From Myxococcales bacterium (GTDB lineage Bacteria; Myxococcota_A; Polyangia; Palsa-1104), in contig PNAM01000046.1 in assembly GCA_003170275.1 (NCBI GenBank), positions 1 to 64,000 of the forward strand: a stretch of DNA of 64,000 bases. Direction: 5' to 3'. The position numbers and the translations under genes are program-made. Of the stretch, positions 24,896 through 35,376 are shown piece by piece (position 1 is the first letter of the stretch; each line of letters starts with the position of its first letter). A model generated the notes under the pieces. The model had not been told where the DNA came from. It saw nothing but the letters and a program-made list of their open reading frames with translations, and did not search any database.

Positions 24896-26528
24896 GCGGC
24901 TCGCCCTCCCTGCGACGGCGTTCGCGCTGTCGCTCCTGTACATCGTCAAGATTTGGAGCGCGGATCTCTGGTGGCACCTGGCCACCGGACGCTACATCGT
25001 CGAGCACCACGTCATCCCGCGCGTCGATCCGTTCAGCTTCACCGCCGCCGGCACGCCCTGGTACTCGGTCGATTGGCTCGCCGATCTGATCTTGTACGGC
25101 GTGCACCGCACCGCCGGCGTGTGGGGGCTCACCGCGCTGGTGGTGGGGTTCGCGTTCTTGCTGATCTGGTTCGTCGGCCTCGCGCTGCGCGAGCTCGGCC
25201 TCTCCGACGGCACCGCGATGGGCGTGATGGCGTTCACCGGCATCCTGGTGCAGCCGCGCTATTCGATCACCCGGCCGATGATCTTCGGCGCGATGCTGCT
25301 GTCGGCCTCGATCTGGCTCGCGCTGCGCTGGTGGCGCCTGCGCGATCGCAGCGTCCTCTGGTTCGTTCCGCTGGTCGCGGTGTGGCTGCCGATCCATCCC
25401 ACCGCCTCCGTGGGCACGTTCTTGGTCGCCGGGCTGGTCGGTGCGGCGCTGATCTCGCGCGCGCCGCGCCGCGACGTGCTGCACGCCGGGCTCGCGCTCG
25501 CCGGCTGCGTCGCGCTGTTCGCGCTCACCCCGGCGGGCCGCGGTCACATCCGAACAACTCTAGGGGTCGCGCTCGGCCACGCGCCGATGGCGCTCGCGCT
25601 CACCATCGAGTGGCAACGCACGCGGCTCGGCGATCCCAAGCTGTGGATCCCGCTCGGCCTCTTGCTCGCCGCGCTCGGCTCCGCCGCCGTCGAGCGCAAG
25701 GGCCGGCTGATCCCGGCCGGGCTCGCGCTGCTCGGCGCGCTGCTCGCGTCGCGCTACCTGCGCAACCTGTACGAGGCGCTGCTCCTGTGCGCGCCGCTGT
25801 TCGGCCAGCTGCTGCAGGTCACGGCCGATTATCTCCGCAGAAAGGGCTTCAAGCTCGGCGCGTCTCTGTTGCCGGTGGTGCTCGGCCTCGGCCTGCCCGG
25901 GCTCTACCTGCGGCTGGTGCCGGCGCAGGCGTTCAACGCCGCGTTCGGCGTCGGCTTCGATCTCGGCCTGTTCCCGCAAGACACGCTAGCGACGCTCGAG
26001 AAGCTTCCGGCGGGCCGCTTGATCCACGACTGCACCTTCGGCGGCTACCTGATCTGGAAGAACATCCCGGTCTACTGCGACGGGCGCACCGTCGCGCTCT
26101 ACGACAACCGTCGCGTCACCGAGCTGTGGCTGCCGCTGTACCTCGGCGAGCGCGGCCTCGAGGTGATCGGCGATCGCTACGACATCCGCTACGGCCTGGC
26201 GCGCCACGACACCGACTTCGAGCGCGGCATGATGAAGTCCACCAAATGGATCCCGCTGCACTACGATCGCTCCACTTCTCTGTTCGTCCGCGAGAAGTAC
26301 GCCGCGGGGATCCCGCTCCTTGGTGATCTGCGATTCGTCGACGACGACGCGTGGATGAAGCGCTGGTACGAGCCGGTGCTCGCCGATCCGGTCCGCCGCG
26401 CGGCGCTGAAGGCGGCCGTGCTGAGGAGCTTTCAGCTCACGGCCGATAGTCCGACGCTGCTGCAGATCGTTACGTTCTTGAAGGAACGCGATCCTGCGCT
26501 TGCTGCTGAGATTCGTAGCGCGCTGTAG
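24891..26528 (+). CDS. multispanning membrane protein (GT-C-like), apparent ATT start
   Basis: An integral membrane protein of ~545 residues, with about nine hydrophobic helices. Its N-terminus encodes IKRLALPATAFALSLLYIVK, then WSADLWWHLATGRY and RVDPFSFTAAGTPWYSVDWL, the first-loop pattern of GT-C/PMT-like membrane glycosyltransferase relatives. The frame is open from 24858 but has no ATG, GTG or TTG before codon 25092, which would delete the conserved N-terminus. ATT 24891, overlapping the kinase stop (ATTAA), is the best fit. A C-terminal soluble part of ~170 residues is also present (LIHDCTFGGYLIWKNIPVYC). Function unproven. Confidence 0.8.
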   Translation: MKRLALPATAFALSLLYIVKIWSADLWWHLATGRYIVEHHVIPRVDPFSFTAAGTPWYSVDWLADLILYGVHRTAGVWGLTALVVGFAFLLIWFVGLALRELGLSDGTAMGVMAFTGILVQPRYSITRPMIFGAMLLSASIWLALRWWRLRDRSVLWFVPLVAVWLPIHPTASVGTFLVAGLVGAALISRAPRRDVLHAGLALAGCVALFALTPAGRGHIRTTLGVALGHAPMALALTIEWQRTRLGDPKLWIPLGLLLAALGSAAVERKGRLIPAGLALLGALLASRYLRNLYEALLLCAPLFGQLLQVTADYLRRKGFKLGASLLPVVLGLGLPGLYLRLVPAQAFNAAFGVGFDLGLFPQDTLATLEKLPAGRLIHDCTFGGYLIWKNIPVYCDGRTVALYDNRRVTELWLPLYLGERGLEVIGDRYDIRYGLARHDTDFERGMMKSTKWIPLHYDRSTSLFVREKYAAGIPLLGDLRFVDDDAWMKRWYEPVLADPVRRAALKAAVLRSFQLTADSPTLLQIVTFLKERDPALAAEIRSAL

Positions 26529-26727
26529 GGAAGCGGGAGGCTTGGGAAGTGCGGGCACGCTGGTTCCGGATTTGCTGAGAGGGGTGGGGCTGGCGGGCGG
26601 TTCGAGCGGCGGTGGTGCGCGGAGCGGCGGGGAGGTTGTGCGCGGCGGAAGGTTTGGCGGGGCGCATTCGCACGAACCGCGATTCCCGAATGATCGCGCG
26701 ATCACGGGTTGGCTGTTTCATGCCGTG
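26528..26727 (+). repeat. left ~200-bp inverted repeat of the RAYT element
   Basis: Pairs in inverted orientation with 27456-27653. The outermost shared stretch is GGGAAGCGGGAGGCTTGGGA; the innermost ends at CATGCCGTG. Identity is high over the outer 30 and inner 60 bases and patchier in the middle. It holds TGATCGCGCGATCA (26691-26704), a perfect palindrome, and also includes the last codons of the transposase gene. Confidence 0.85.
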
Positions 26728-27359
26728 CTGGGGCGGGGAGGGTGCGGCTGAGTGGCGTGTCGCCGGGGTGCGTGAGAGGGGCCGTGGATGAGTAGCCAGG
26801 TTCGTGGCGGTGTGACCAGGTTCGGGTGCGGGACTGCGGTGGAGAGCGGGTCGCGGTAGCTCCACGGCACGTAGTGACCCGAGCCGTGCATGTGCTTGTG
26901 GTAGTTGAAGTGGACGTAGCGGAGGGCGCGCTGAACTTCGGTGGGGGACTGCAGGATTCGGGCGTGATAGCGGTCCGCGAACACCTTGCCGGTGCGGCCC
27001 ATGATCTTGTTCAGCGCTCGGGCCATCCGAACGTTGAGGCCCTTCATACCGCGCGTGAGTGACTGCTCGTTCTCGGCCTCCACGATCAAGTGGAGGTGGT
27101 TCCCCTGCACGGAGAAGTTCACCAGCTGAAATCCAAACCGCAGCCGCCCCTTGGCGAAAGCGCCTGACAACGCGGCAAAGCCCTTCTTCGAGCGCAAGTC
27201 ACACAGCCCCGCGGCCAGTCTCACCGTCACGTGCACCGGCAACTTGTGCCTGAACACAACTCTCCGGCAGTGCGGCACCTGCGGCCGCAAGGCCCGGCGC
27301 TTTCTCCCGGCACCTCTGCGCCTCCCGCCCCAGGTCTTCGCCACCGGTAATCTCATCAT
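26718..27359 (-). CDS. RAYT/IS200-like HUH transposase (Y1_Tnp)
   Basis: A 213-residue transposase of the Y1/REP-associated tyrosine transposase group. It opens LPVAKTWGGRRRGAGRK, the basic motif common in these enzymes. The catalytic HUH motif is GNHLHLIVEAE and the nucleophile is probably Tyr in RYVHFNYHKH. These enzymes cut and join single-stranded DNA at hairpins. I start it at ATG 27359; a consensus -35/-10 (27388-27416, minus strand) would place the transcript start near 27380, inside the longest frame, so the more upstream ATG 27398 is unlikely. It ends within the left repeat. Confidence 0.88.
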   Translation of the reverse strand: MMRLPVAKTWGGRRRGAGRKRRALRPQVPHCRRVVFRHKLPVHVTVRLAAGLCDLRSKKGFAALSGAFAKGRLRFGFQLVNFSVQGNHLHLIVEAENEQSLTRGMKGLNVRMARALNKIMGRTGKVFADRYHARILQSPTEVQRALRYVHFNYHKHMHGSGHYVPWSYRDPLSTAVPHPNLVTPPRTWLLIHGPSHAPRRHATQPHPPRPSTA

Positions 27360-27387
27360 TAGCTGCGCTGACATGTTGATTAAGCTA

Positions 27388-27416
27388 ACAGTAATCATCT
27401 CTCACTCATTTGTCAA
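27388..27416 (-). promoter_or_regulatory. sigma-70 promoter of the transposase gene
   Basis: Minus strand: TTGACA (27411-27416), 17-base spacer, TACTGT (27388-27393). The -35 is a perfect match and the region is clearly AT-richer than the surroundings. Confidence 0.6.
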
Positions 27417-27455
27417 CGGAAAACACCCCCCAATCAGCCAAAACCGCCCTCCCAC

Positions 27456-27653
27456 CACGGCATGAAACAGCCAACCCGTGATCGCGCGATCATTCGGGAA
27501 TCGCGGTTCGCGCGACTGCGCCCCGCCAAACCCGCCGCCCCGCACAACCTCCCCGCCGCTGCGCGCACCACCGCCGCCCGAACCGCCTACCCCCCCACCC
27601 CTCTCAGCACTCCGGAACTACTGTGCCCGCACTTCCCAAGCCTCCCGCTTCCC
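27456..27653 (-). repeat. right ~200-bp inverted repeat of the RAYT element
   Basis: Inverted partner of 26528-26727. It lies upstream of the transposase promoter and ends 16 bases before the stop of the convergent gene (27670). The palindrome TGATCGCGCGATCA is at 27479-27492. Confidence 0.85.
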
Positions 27654-27669
27654 CTCCGGCACCCGTCTC

Positions 27670-28524
27670 TTACTTGGGAACGAGCGCCTCGAGATCGATC
27701 CGCACCGTCGGCCTGCTCCCGACAATCACGAACAGATCCGGCGGCGCGTACGGAAGCGTCGCCTTCAGCGCACGATCGAAGTCGTCGCGGGCGCGCTCGG
27801 TGCGGGCGAAGTCGAACTTGTCGTGTAGCGCGAGCAGGCGGTTCTTCACGTCCTCGCGCGTGCGTTGGTCTTGCGAGCTCAGGTAGACCTCTTCGAGGTG
27901 ACGGATGGCCGCCTCCTCTTCTCCTTCTTGCGTGAGGATGGTGGCGGCGAGCAGCGGCATCCACGAGGGCGCGCCGCCCACCAGCGCGGCGTGGCGCACG
28001 TACTCGCCGCCGATGCGCTTCCACTTCGCCTTCTCGACGGGATCGTCGCTGCGCATCTCGAACAGGTAGTTGCAGCCGATCATGAACGCGAGCTCCCAGT
28101 CGTCGGGGAACTGCTTGACCCCCATCTCGAGGAAGTGGCTCGACTCGAGCACGCCCTCGTTGGTGATCTGCCGCCCGTCATACATGGTCGCGACGCCGGC
28201 CCAGCGGTAGGGCGTGCGCCAGTTCGGGTCGAGCGCGACGATGGTGTCGAGATAGTTGTCGAGCCACTTGTAGTTGCGCGGGCCGGTGAGCTGCGCGCCG
28301 AAGTAGATGATCGCGCGCATGAGCACCAGATCTGCGGTGAGCTCGTGGTGGCCGAGCGACATGGCCTTGAGCGCCGAGGGGCGCGGCAGGTAGAGCGCGT
28401 CCTGCTCTGCTGGGAAGTGCTTGCGGCGCTCGAGCGCGTGGTTCTCGGTGAGCACGGTCGCCGCGATCAGCCCGAGACAGGCGAGCGCGACCAGCGACTT
28501 GGCGACGGGTCCTTCCACGGCCAC
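27670..28524 (-). CDS. TPR-like exported/anchored protein of the pilin locus
   Basis: A 284-residue protein. The N-terminal hydrophobic helix (AKSLVALACLGLIAATVL) is an uncleaved anchor or signal. The rest is helical and has TPR-like repeats: ATILTQEGEEEAAIRHLEEV and LEMGVKQFPDDWELAFMIGC. The start GTG 28524 lies 6 bases after a TAAGCT box on the minus strand. Its position directly downstream of two pilin genes, after a hairpin, suggests a pilus-related accessory role, but the family is not identified. Confidence 0.78.
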   Translation of the reverse strand: MAVEGPVAKSLVALACLGLIAATVLTENHALERRKHFPAEQDALYLPRPSALKAMSLGHHELTADLVLMRAIIYFGAQLTGPRNYKWLDNYLDTIVALDPNWRTPYRWAGVATMYDGRQITNEGVLESSHFLEMGVKQFPDDWELAFMIGCNYLFEMRSDDPVEKAKWKRIGGEYVRHAALVGGAPSWMPLLAATILTQEGEEEAAIRHLEEVYLSSQDQRTREDVKNRLLALHDKFDFARTERARDDFDRALKATLPYAPPDLFVIVGSRPTVRIDLEALVPK

Positions 28525-28530
28525 GCGGAG

Positions 28531-28536
28531 AGCTTA
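28531..28536 (-). promoter_or_regulatory. possible -10 box of the TPR-like gene
   Basis: Minus strand TAAGCT, 6 bases before GTG 28524. Lies just after a hairpin that may end the pilin transcript. Confidence 0.3.
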
Positions 28537-28543
28537 CAAGCGA

Positions 28544-28576
28544 AACGCCCGCCGCGCGAGTCGCACGACGGGCGTT
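28544..28576 (-). terminator. hairpin downstream of the pilin genes
   Basis: AACGCCCG (28544-28551) pairs with CGGGCGTT (28569-28576) across a 17-base loop. On the minus strand it is followed by TTTCGCTTGT, which is only partly U-rich, so it is a weak terminator or an mRNA 3'-end stabiliser behind the pilin. Confidence 0.4.
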
Positions 28577-28595
28577 CCGGATCGAAAAGAGAGTG

Positions 28596-29132
28596 CTACT
28601 CGATGTCGTTCTTGGAGAACAGACCCGAGCCGCCCGAGACCGAGCGATCCGACATGACGGTGCCCGACCGCTGGAAGGTCGAGTAGGTCGTGTCGCAGTC
28701 CAGGTTGCCGTAGGCGTACGCCTGGAAGGTCGCGGCCGTGTCGGTGCCGGTGCCGATGTACTGGTACCAGTAGTAGAACGGATCATCGACCGAGAAGTTG
28801 AGCGCGGCCCAGTTGCCGTTGTCGAAGATGGTCGGCGCCGGCTTGCACTTGTCGCCCGCCTGGCCACAGCAGGAGTTGGCGGTCGGCGACGGGCCGACGC
28901 TGCCCGGGAACTGCTTCGCCAGGATGTTGCCGCCGATGTCCGCGTGCTCACCCTCGTAGTACGAGACCGACGAGTCGAACAGCTTGCGCACGTTCATCGT
29001 CGCTTCGACCGTCTTCGACCGGCGGATGTACTTCATGAACGCCGGGATGGCGACTGCCGCCAAGATGCCAATGATCGCGACGACGATCATGAGCTCGATC
29101 AGGGTGAAGCCTTTCATTACTTTCTTTCTCAT
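28596..29132 (-). CDS. type IV pilin-like protein (second of the pair)
   Basis: A 178-residue prepilin. The leader MRKKVMKG is followed by [20 protein letters not shown], the class III cleavage site with Glu at mature position 5. The mature domain has a disulfide-type pair region ([15 protein letters not shown]) and aromatic-rich patches ([12 protein letters not shown]). The start ATG 29132 is backed by a strong ribosome site (AAGGAGGAGG). It follows the other pilin by 32 bases, so both are likely on one transcript. Which of the two is the major pilin cannot be told from sequence. Confidence 0.92.
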   Translation of the reverse strand: MRKKVMKGFTLIELMIVVAIIGILAAVAIPAFMKYIRRSKTVEATMNVRKLFDSSVSYYEGEHADIGGNILAKQFPGSVGPSPTANSCCGQAGDKCKPAPTIFDNGNWAALNFSVDDPFYYWYQYIGTGTDTAATFQAYAYGNLDCDTTYSTFQRSGTVMSDRSVSGGSGLFSKNDIE

Positions 29133-29164
29133 TGGTCCTCCTCCTTGGAAGTTTGAAAACCGTT

Positions 29165-29737
29165 CTAAAGATGTTCGTTGAGAATGATCATCGTGGTGTT
29201 CTGCGAAGTCGTGACGTACATCGTGTTGAGGGGGTTGTTCCGGTTGTTGTCGCAGATCGCGATCAGGTAGTACCAGGGCACGGTGGGCACAACGTTGCTG
29301 AACGCATTCTTGCCATTGGTGCCGGCCACCACAGCGCTCGTCAGTGACGTCCATCCGTTGGCTGCGCCAGCCACCGCCGCGTAACCGCAATACAACTGCT
29401 TCTTGTTCACCTGCAGCCCGAGCGACGGCGTGCTCGCCACGTTGGTCCAGAAGCTGGGCGGGCTGCTGGCGACCTTGGCGCACGGCTCGGCACACGAAGC
29501 CGACGGCACGACAGGATAGACGTCGAGCTCGTTGGTGGTGGCCGTCGTTAAGTAGGTGTTGGTTTCGGCTTTGTAGGCCTCTTCCTTCGCGCGAAGCTCA
29601 CCGAACATGGCCGCTACTTCGGCACCGCGGCCCGAGTCTGAATACTTCTTGTACGCGCCGATAGAAATAACCGCGAGGATGCCGATGATGGCCACCACGA
29701 CCATGAGCTCGATGAGCGTGAAGCCCCGGTTGTTCAT
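29165..29737 (-). CDS. type IV pilin-like protein (first of the pair)
   Basis: A 190-residue prepilin with a short leader MNNRG, then [20 protein letters not shown]. The mature part is Thr/Ser/Asn-rich ([19 protein letters not shown]) with four Cys in two places ([20 protein letters not shown]), fitting a disulfide-stapled pilin head. The start is ATG 29737 with GGGAGG 8 bases upstream, rather than the upstream ATG at 29764, which would give an odd leader. Candidate promoter at 29795-29824. It heads the pilin operon. Confidence 0.92.
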   Translation of the reverse strand: MNNRGFTLIELMVVVAIIGILAVISIGAYKKYSDSGRGAEVAAMFGELRAKEEAYKAETNTYLTTATTNELDVYPVVPSASCAEPCAKVASSPPSFWTNVASTPSLGLQVNKKQLYCGYAAVAGAANGWTSLTSAVVAGTNGKNAFSNVVPTVPWYYLIAICDNNRNNPLNTMYVTTSQNTTMIILNEHL

Positions 29738-29794
29738 CCCGGCGCCTCCCTGTGCACGTGACATGCCGCCTCCCTCCAGTGCAACCGCGCTGTG

Positions 29795-29824
29795 ATTTTA
29801 GACCTTTGGCGATGGTCGGGGCAA
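29795..29824 (-). promoter_or_regulatory. candidate sigma-70 promoter of the pilin operon
   Basis: Minus strand TTGCCC (29819-29824), 18-base spacer, TAAAAT (29795-29800). No sigma-54 GG-N10-GC site was found here although a PilR-like regulator is nearby. Confidence 0.4.
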
Positions 29825-29942
29825 CTTTGGCGAGGGCGCGGACGAAAATTGCCGGCCTGGTGACAAAGAACGTCACCGCCGGCGTCGGTCTTCGACGTAC
29901 ATGGCGCCTACCCGAGATTGGCGTAGCATGACGCTTACGGCC

Positions 29943-31772
29943 ATGAAGGCGCGCTATCCCGTCCGGCTCGCGGCGCTCCTGGTGCTCCTCTCGACCGGCC
30001 TCCACGCGTCTTCGATCGTCCACCCGTTCCTGCTCGACGACGGCGTGCAGATCTTTCGCAACCCGGCGGTGACCGCGGGCGCGCCGCTGGCGGCGTACTT
30101 CCTCGATCGCGAGACCACCTCGAGCCGGCCCGACTACAACACGCGCATCTACCGGCCGATGCGCAACCTGGCGTTTCGGGCGATCGTGACGATCGCCGGC
30201 GTGCGCCCGCTGGCGTTCGGGATCGCGAATCTGCTCCTGTACGGCGCTGCGGTGCTGCTGGTGCTCTTGCTCGCGCTGCGGCTTACCAACGATCGCGCGG
30301 CGGCAGCCTGGGCCACGCTGTTGTGGGCCATGGCGCCGGTGCACGTCGAGGCGGTGGCGTATGCCTCGGCGCTCGGCGATCAGCTGTCGCTGGTGCTCGA
30401 GCTGGCGGCGCTGGCGGTTGCGCTGCCGATGCTGGGTCCCGGCCCGAACGAGAATCGGACGCGGCCGGCGCCGCTGGCGCTGTCGGCGCTGCTGGCGCTC
30501 GCGGCGATGCTCGCCAAGGAGATGGCGGTGACCGAGCCCGGCGTGCTCGCGCTGGTGGCGATCGCGGTGGGCGCGTGGCCCTGGCGGGCGGGCGCGGCGC
30601 GCGTGCTGGTCGCGCTGCACGGCGCGGTGCTGATCGGCTACCTCGCGCTGCGCACCCACGTGCTGCACGCCATCGGCCAGGCAGCGATCACCGGCGCGGG
30701 GCTGCGGGCCGGGCTGCGCGAGGCGCCGTGGCTGCTCGTGCAGTACCTGCGCCTGACGGTGATGCCGCTCGGCCACGCGGCCTCGTACCGCGTGCCGCCC
30801 CCGACGGTGTGGGAGCTGCTGTTGGCGCTCGCGATCCTGGGCGGCGCGGTGGCGCTCGCCTGGCGGGTGAAGCGGCCGGCGCTCACGCTCGGCCTGGGCT
30901 GGTTCGCGATCTCGCTGGTGCCGGTGCTGCACCTGGTGCCGCTGTGGGCCGATCTGGCCGATCGGTTCGTGCTCTTCCCGTCGGTGGGGTTGGCGTTGAC
31001 GCTGGCCGCGGGGCTGGTCGGGCCGCGCGTTCGCAAGCCGCTGGCGATCGCGGTGCTGTCGCTGGCGACCTGCGCGTTCGCGGCGGGAAGCGTGCTCGAG
31101 GCGCGCGCGTGGTGGTCGAACGGGCTGTTGTGGCGCTACGCCGTCGACCGGCAGCCCGACGCGCCGCTCGCGCGCGCCAACCTGGCGGCGATGATGATGC
31201 TCGAAGGCGATCCCGCCGGCGCGGTGGTGCAGCTCGAAGCGCTGCACGCGCTCGGCTATACGCGCTCCGATCTCGAGCTCAAGCTCGCGTGGGCGCGCGA
31301 GCGCGTCGGCCTGCACGCCAGGGCCGTCGAGGCGGCGCAGGCGGCGATCGCGCTCGATCCCGAGCTCGGTCCCGCGCACGCGTTCTATGGCGAGCTGCGC
31401 CTCGCCGACGGGGACACCGCCACCGCGCAGGCGCAGCTCGTCGAGGCGCGCCGGCTGGCCGCGCACCATCCGTCGACCGGGCTGCTCGGCTTCCGGCTGC
31501 TCGGGGTCGGCGGCACGGATCCGCGCGTCGCGTATCTGCGCGCCATCGAGGCGCTCTACTTCGACGACCCTTCAGCGGCGACCCGAAGCGCGCGCGAATG
31601 TGTGCGCCTTCAGCCCGATCGACACGAGTGCGAAGCGGTGCTCGGGCAGGCGCTCGCCAAGGCCGGCCCGCTCACCGCCGAGGCGCGCGAGCTGCTCACC
31701 CGCGCGATCGCGACGCTGCCCGACGGCCCCGATCGGCGCGGCAGCCAGGAAGCGCTGTGGGGCGCGCGCTAA
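29943..31772 (+). CDS. TMTC-like membrane protein with C-terminal TPR region
   Basis: About 609 residues: a hydrophobic N-terminal part of about nine to eleven helices, then a soluble TPR-like tail. The first-loop sequence (IVHPFLLDDGVQIFRNPAVT) and the EAVAYASALGDQL motif resemble the TMTC/DUF1736 group of putative protein O-mannosyltransferases. The tail shows repeated helix pairs (LARANLAAMMMLEGDPAGAV, AVEAAQAAIALDPELGPAHA). Two ATGs are possible, 29928 and 29943; I prefer 29943 because it leaves a short cytoplasmic end before the first helix. It is divergent from the pilins, so pilin glycosylation is a fair hypothesis, not shown. Confidence 0.82.
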   Translation: MKARYPVRLAALLVLLSTGLHASSIVHPFLLDDGVQIFRNPAVTAGAPLAAYFLDRETTSSRPDYNTRIYRPMRNLAFRAIVTIAGVRPLAFGIANLLLYGAAVLLVLLLALRLTNDRAAAAWATLLWAMAPVHVEAVAYASALGDQLSLVLELAALAVALPMLGPGPNENRTRPAPLALSALLALAAMLAKEMAVTEPGVLALVAIAVGAWPWRAGAARVLVALHGAVLIGYLALRTHVLHAIGQAAITGAGLRAGLREAPWLLVQYLRLTVMPLGHAASYRVPPPTVWELLLALAILGGAVALAWRVKRPALTLGLGWFAISLVPVLHLVPLWADLADRFVLFPSVGLALTLAAGLVGPRVRKPLAIAVLSLATCAFAAGSVLEARAWWSNGLLWRYAVDRQPDAPLARANLAAMMMLEGDPAGAVVQLEALHALGYTRSDLELKLAWARERVGLHARAVEAAQAAIALDPELGPAHAFYGELRLADGDTATAQAQLVEARRLAAHHPSTGLLGFRLLGVGGTDPRVAYLRAIEALYFDDPSAATRSARECVRLQPDRHECEAVLGQALAKAGPLTAEARELLTRAIATLPDGPDRRGSQEALWGAR

Positions 31773-31782
31773 TGATCTCGAG

Positions 31783-33190
31783 TCAGTCGCGCTTGCCCTG
31801 CAGGCCGCGCACCATCGGATGGCCGGGGTGCGCGTGCGCGAACTCGAGCAGCAGCGTCTGGAACTTTTCCTGGTCGTGCAGATCGCGCGCGGCGAGCACC
31901 ATGTCGTAGAGGAAGAAGTCGCGGTTGAACTGGCGCGCGCAGCGCTCGAAGATGGGCAGCGCCAGCTCGGGCCGGTGCGCCTCGGCGTGCGCGACGCCCA
32001 GGTTGCGGCACACCATGGCCACGTCGGGTTGGCGCGCATAGGTGACGCTCCACAAGGTCACGCCGTCCTGCCAGACGGCGCACTGCTGTAAGAGGAACGG
32101 CAGGCACAACAGCGACGGCGCGATCGCGAGCGCGACGCGCAGCGCGGGCCGCAGCGGCGACGCCAGCCGTTCGATCGCCAGCGCGAAGAGTGCGGCGAGC
32201 GCGGCCATCGGCAGGTACAGGTGCGCATCGCCGAGCTCGCGCAACAGCGGCACCACGTTGGCCACCGGCGCCACCGCCGCGCCGCAGAGGAGCAACAGCG
32301 GGAACGCGCGCGAGCGACGCACCGACGGTCGCGCCAGGGCGATCAGGAACGCGAGCAGCGCCGCCGCGCCCGCCCAGCTCGCCGGCTCGGTCAGGCGCGC
32401 TGCGGGCAACACGTAGACCGCGCTCAGCTCGAACGGCGGCAGCACCATCCGCAAGCTCTGCCCGAGCGTGCGAAAGGTGCGCAACGGAAACGGCGCGTTG
32501 AGCTCGGGGTTGATCGCGATGGTCGCGCGCAACAGCGACGCGGCGACCAGCGTGGCGACCAGCGCCAGCGCCGGCACTACAGCCGCGAGCGATCGGCGCG
32601 AAGGCTTGCGCAAGAGGAAGACCAGCGCGGGCAGCGCGAACACCGACGGCTGCGACAGCGCGCCGAGCGCGAAGAGAACATTGGCGACTGCGTCGGATCG
32701 CCAGGTGGGCGACCGGCGCAACCACACGAGCAGCGACGCGAGGCCGAACGTGGCGGCGAGCAGATCCTTGCGGCCGGTGACCCACGAGACCGGCTCCGCC
32801 GCCAGCGGATGGAGCGCGAACAAGAGCGCGGCGCCGATCGCAAAGGCGCGGCCGAGCCCAAGGCGCTGGCACAGACGCAAGACCAGCGCGGTGTTGAGCG
32901 CGTGCAAGAGCACGTTGCCGGCGTGATAGCCGAAGGGCGCAAAGCCGCCGAGGCGCCAGTTGAGCCACCAGGACAGCTCGGGGACGGCGATCGAATAACC
33001 GACGCGCGGCGTGATCCAGAAGGCCGCATCGAGGAGGTGCGGCGCGCGAACGTACGGGTTCTCGAGCACGTGCACCGCGTCGTCCCAGTTGACGAACTGA
33101 AAGCCGAGCGTGGGCGCGAAGACCAAAAGCACGACCGAGAACAGCGCCAGCGCCCACAGCGCGTCTCGTTTGCGCGCGCCCCCCGGCGCC

Positions 33191-33198
<8 letters not shown>
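31783..33198 (-). CDS. TMTC-like membrane protein
   Basis: A 471-residue multispanning protein related in layout to the preceding one. First loop FQFVNWDDAVHVLENPYVRA, then EPVSWVTGRKDLLAATFG, the counterpart of EAVAYASALGDQL. About ten membrane helices, with a short TPR-like C-terminus (CRNLGVAHAEAHRPELALPI). The ATG at 33198 overlaps the PilR-like stop by 8 bases, so it is downstream of and coupled to that gene. It converges on the previous TMTC-like gene with a 10-base gap and no terminator. Confidence 0.82.
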
Positions 33199-34636
<1,438 letters not shown>

Positions 34637-34649
34637 TGGCGCCCCTACT

Positions 34650-35369
34650 TTATCGCTTTTGCGCGATCACGACCATGAAACCGCCCAGCCGGCGCAAAAG
34701 CGGCGCGCCGGACGCCTTGGTCTCCAGCCAGGCGAGCGCCGGGCCGACCACCGGCAGCTTGTGCACGTACGACACCGGCGTGAGCACGCGCACGCCGCGC
34801 ACCGACACGATCTCGAGCGAGGCGGGCAGGACCTGGCGCACGTCGTTCAGTGAGTCGTAGCGGGTGAACACGGTCTCGTCGTGGCTGTCGTCGGAGATCT
34901 TGGTCGGACGCTTGAGCCGCTTGACCAGATAGCGCAGCGACCACGGGTTGTAGAACTCGGCGACCACGTGCCCGCCCGGCTTGACCACGCGCGCCAGCTC
35001 GCCGAGCGCGGCGCCGATGCGCTCCACGTGCGCCAGCACCTTGAAGCTGTAGGCGAGATCGAAGTGCGCATCGGGAAACGGCAGCTGCGTGATCGACGCG
35101 TGCGCGACGGTCAGCCCGCGCCGGCGCGCGACCTCGAGCATGCCGGGCGAGATGTCGATGCCGATCGCCTCCGAGACGTGCGGGCGGATCTCCTTCAAGA
35201 TCATCCCGGTGCCGCAGCCCGCCTCGAGCACGCGCCCGCCGCGCGCGTAACGCAGCGCGATCGCGGTCTCCAGCCGATCGATGAGCGCGTGATATCCATC
35301 GTGCCGCTCGCGCTCGTAGTTGGGCGCGAACTCGTCGTAGTACTGCTGGTTGGGCTTGTGCGCGTTCAC
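34650..35369 (-). CDS. class I SAM-dependent methyltransferase
   Basis: A 239-residue cytosolic methyltransferase of the UbiE/Methyltransf_11 type. Motif I is VLEAGCGTGMI, motif II-like EAIGIDISPGMLEVAR, and motif III/IV LPFPDAHFDLAYSFKVLAHV, then ELARVVKPGGHVV. The substrate is unknown. The start GTG 35369 follows an extended -10 (TGC-TAGATC) by 7 bases. It sits between the PilR-like gene and a divergent membrane-protein gene, and ends 13 bases before the PilR-like start, so the two may be co-transcribed. Confidence 0.9.
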   Translation of the reverse strand: MNAHKPNQQYYDEFAPNYERERHDGYHALIDRLETAIALRYARGGRVLEAGCGTGMILKEIRPHVSEAIGIDISPGMLEVARRRGLTVAHASITQLPFPDAHFDLAYSFKVLAHVERIGAALGELARVVKPGGHVVAEFYNPWSLRYLVKRLKRPTKISDDSHDETVFTRYDSLNDVRQVLPASLEIVSVRGVRVLTPVSYVHKLPVVGPALAWLETKASGAPLLRRLGGFMVVIAQKR

Positions 35370-35376
35370 CTGGGAC

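Larger units (their letters stand above)
26528..27653. mobile_element. RAYT/IS200-like element with ~200-bp inverted repeats
   Basis: A 1.13-kb unit made of a single HUH transposase gene flanked by two ~200-bp imperfect inverted copies (26528-26727 and 27456-27653). It sits in the gap between two convergent genes, touching the stop codon of the one on the left. Its repeats carry a perfect 14-base palindrome each. IS200/IS605 elements normally have short terminal hairpins and no inverted repeats of this kind, so the architecture is not the standard one. No clear target duplication at the ends. Confidence 0.7.

Noticed and set aside
26529..26751. 83-codon plus-strand frame in the left repeat
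   Set aside because: Gly/Arg-rich with no start context; it coincides with the inverted repeat.
29738..29900. sigma-54 promoter for the pilin operon
   Set aside because: No GG-N10-GC pair was found on the minus strand here; a sigma-70-like pair is the better candidate.
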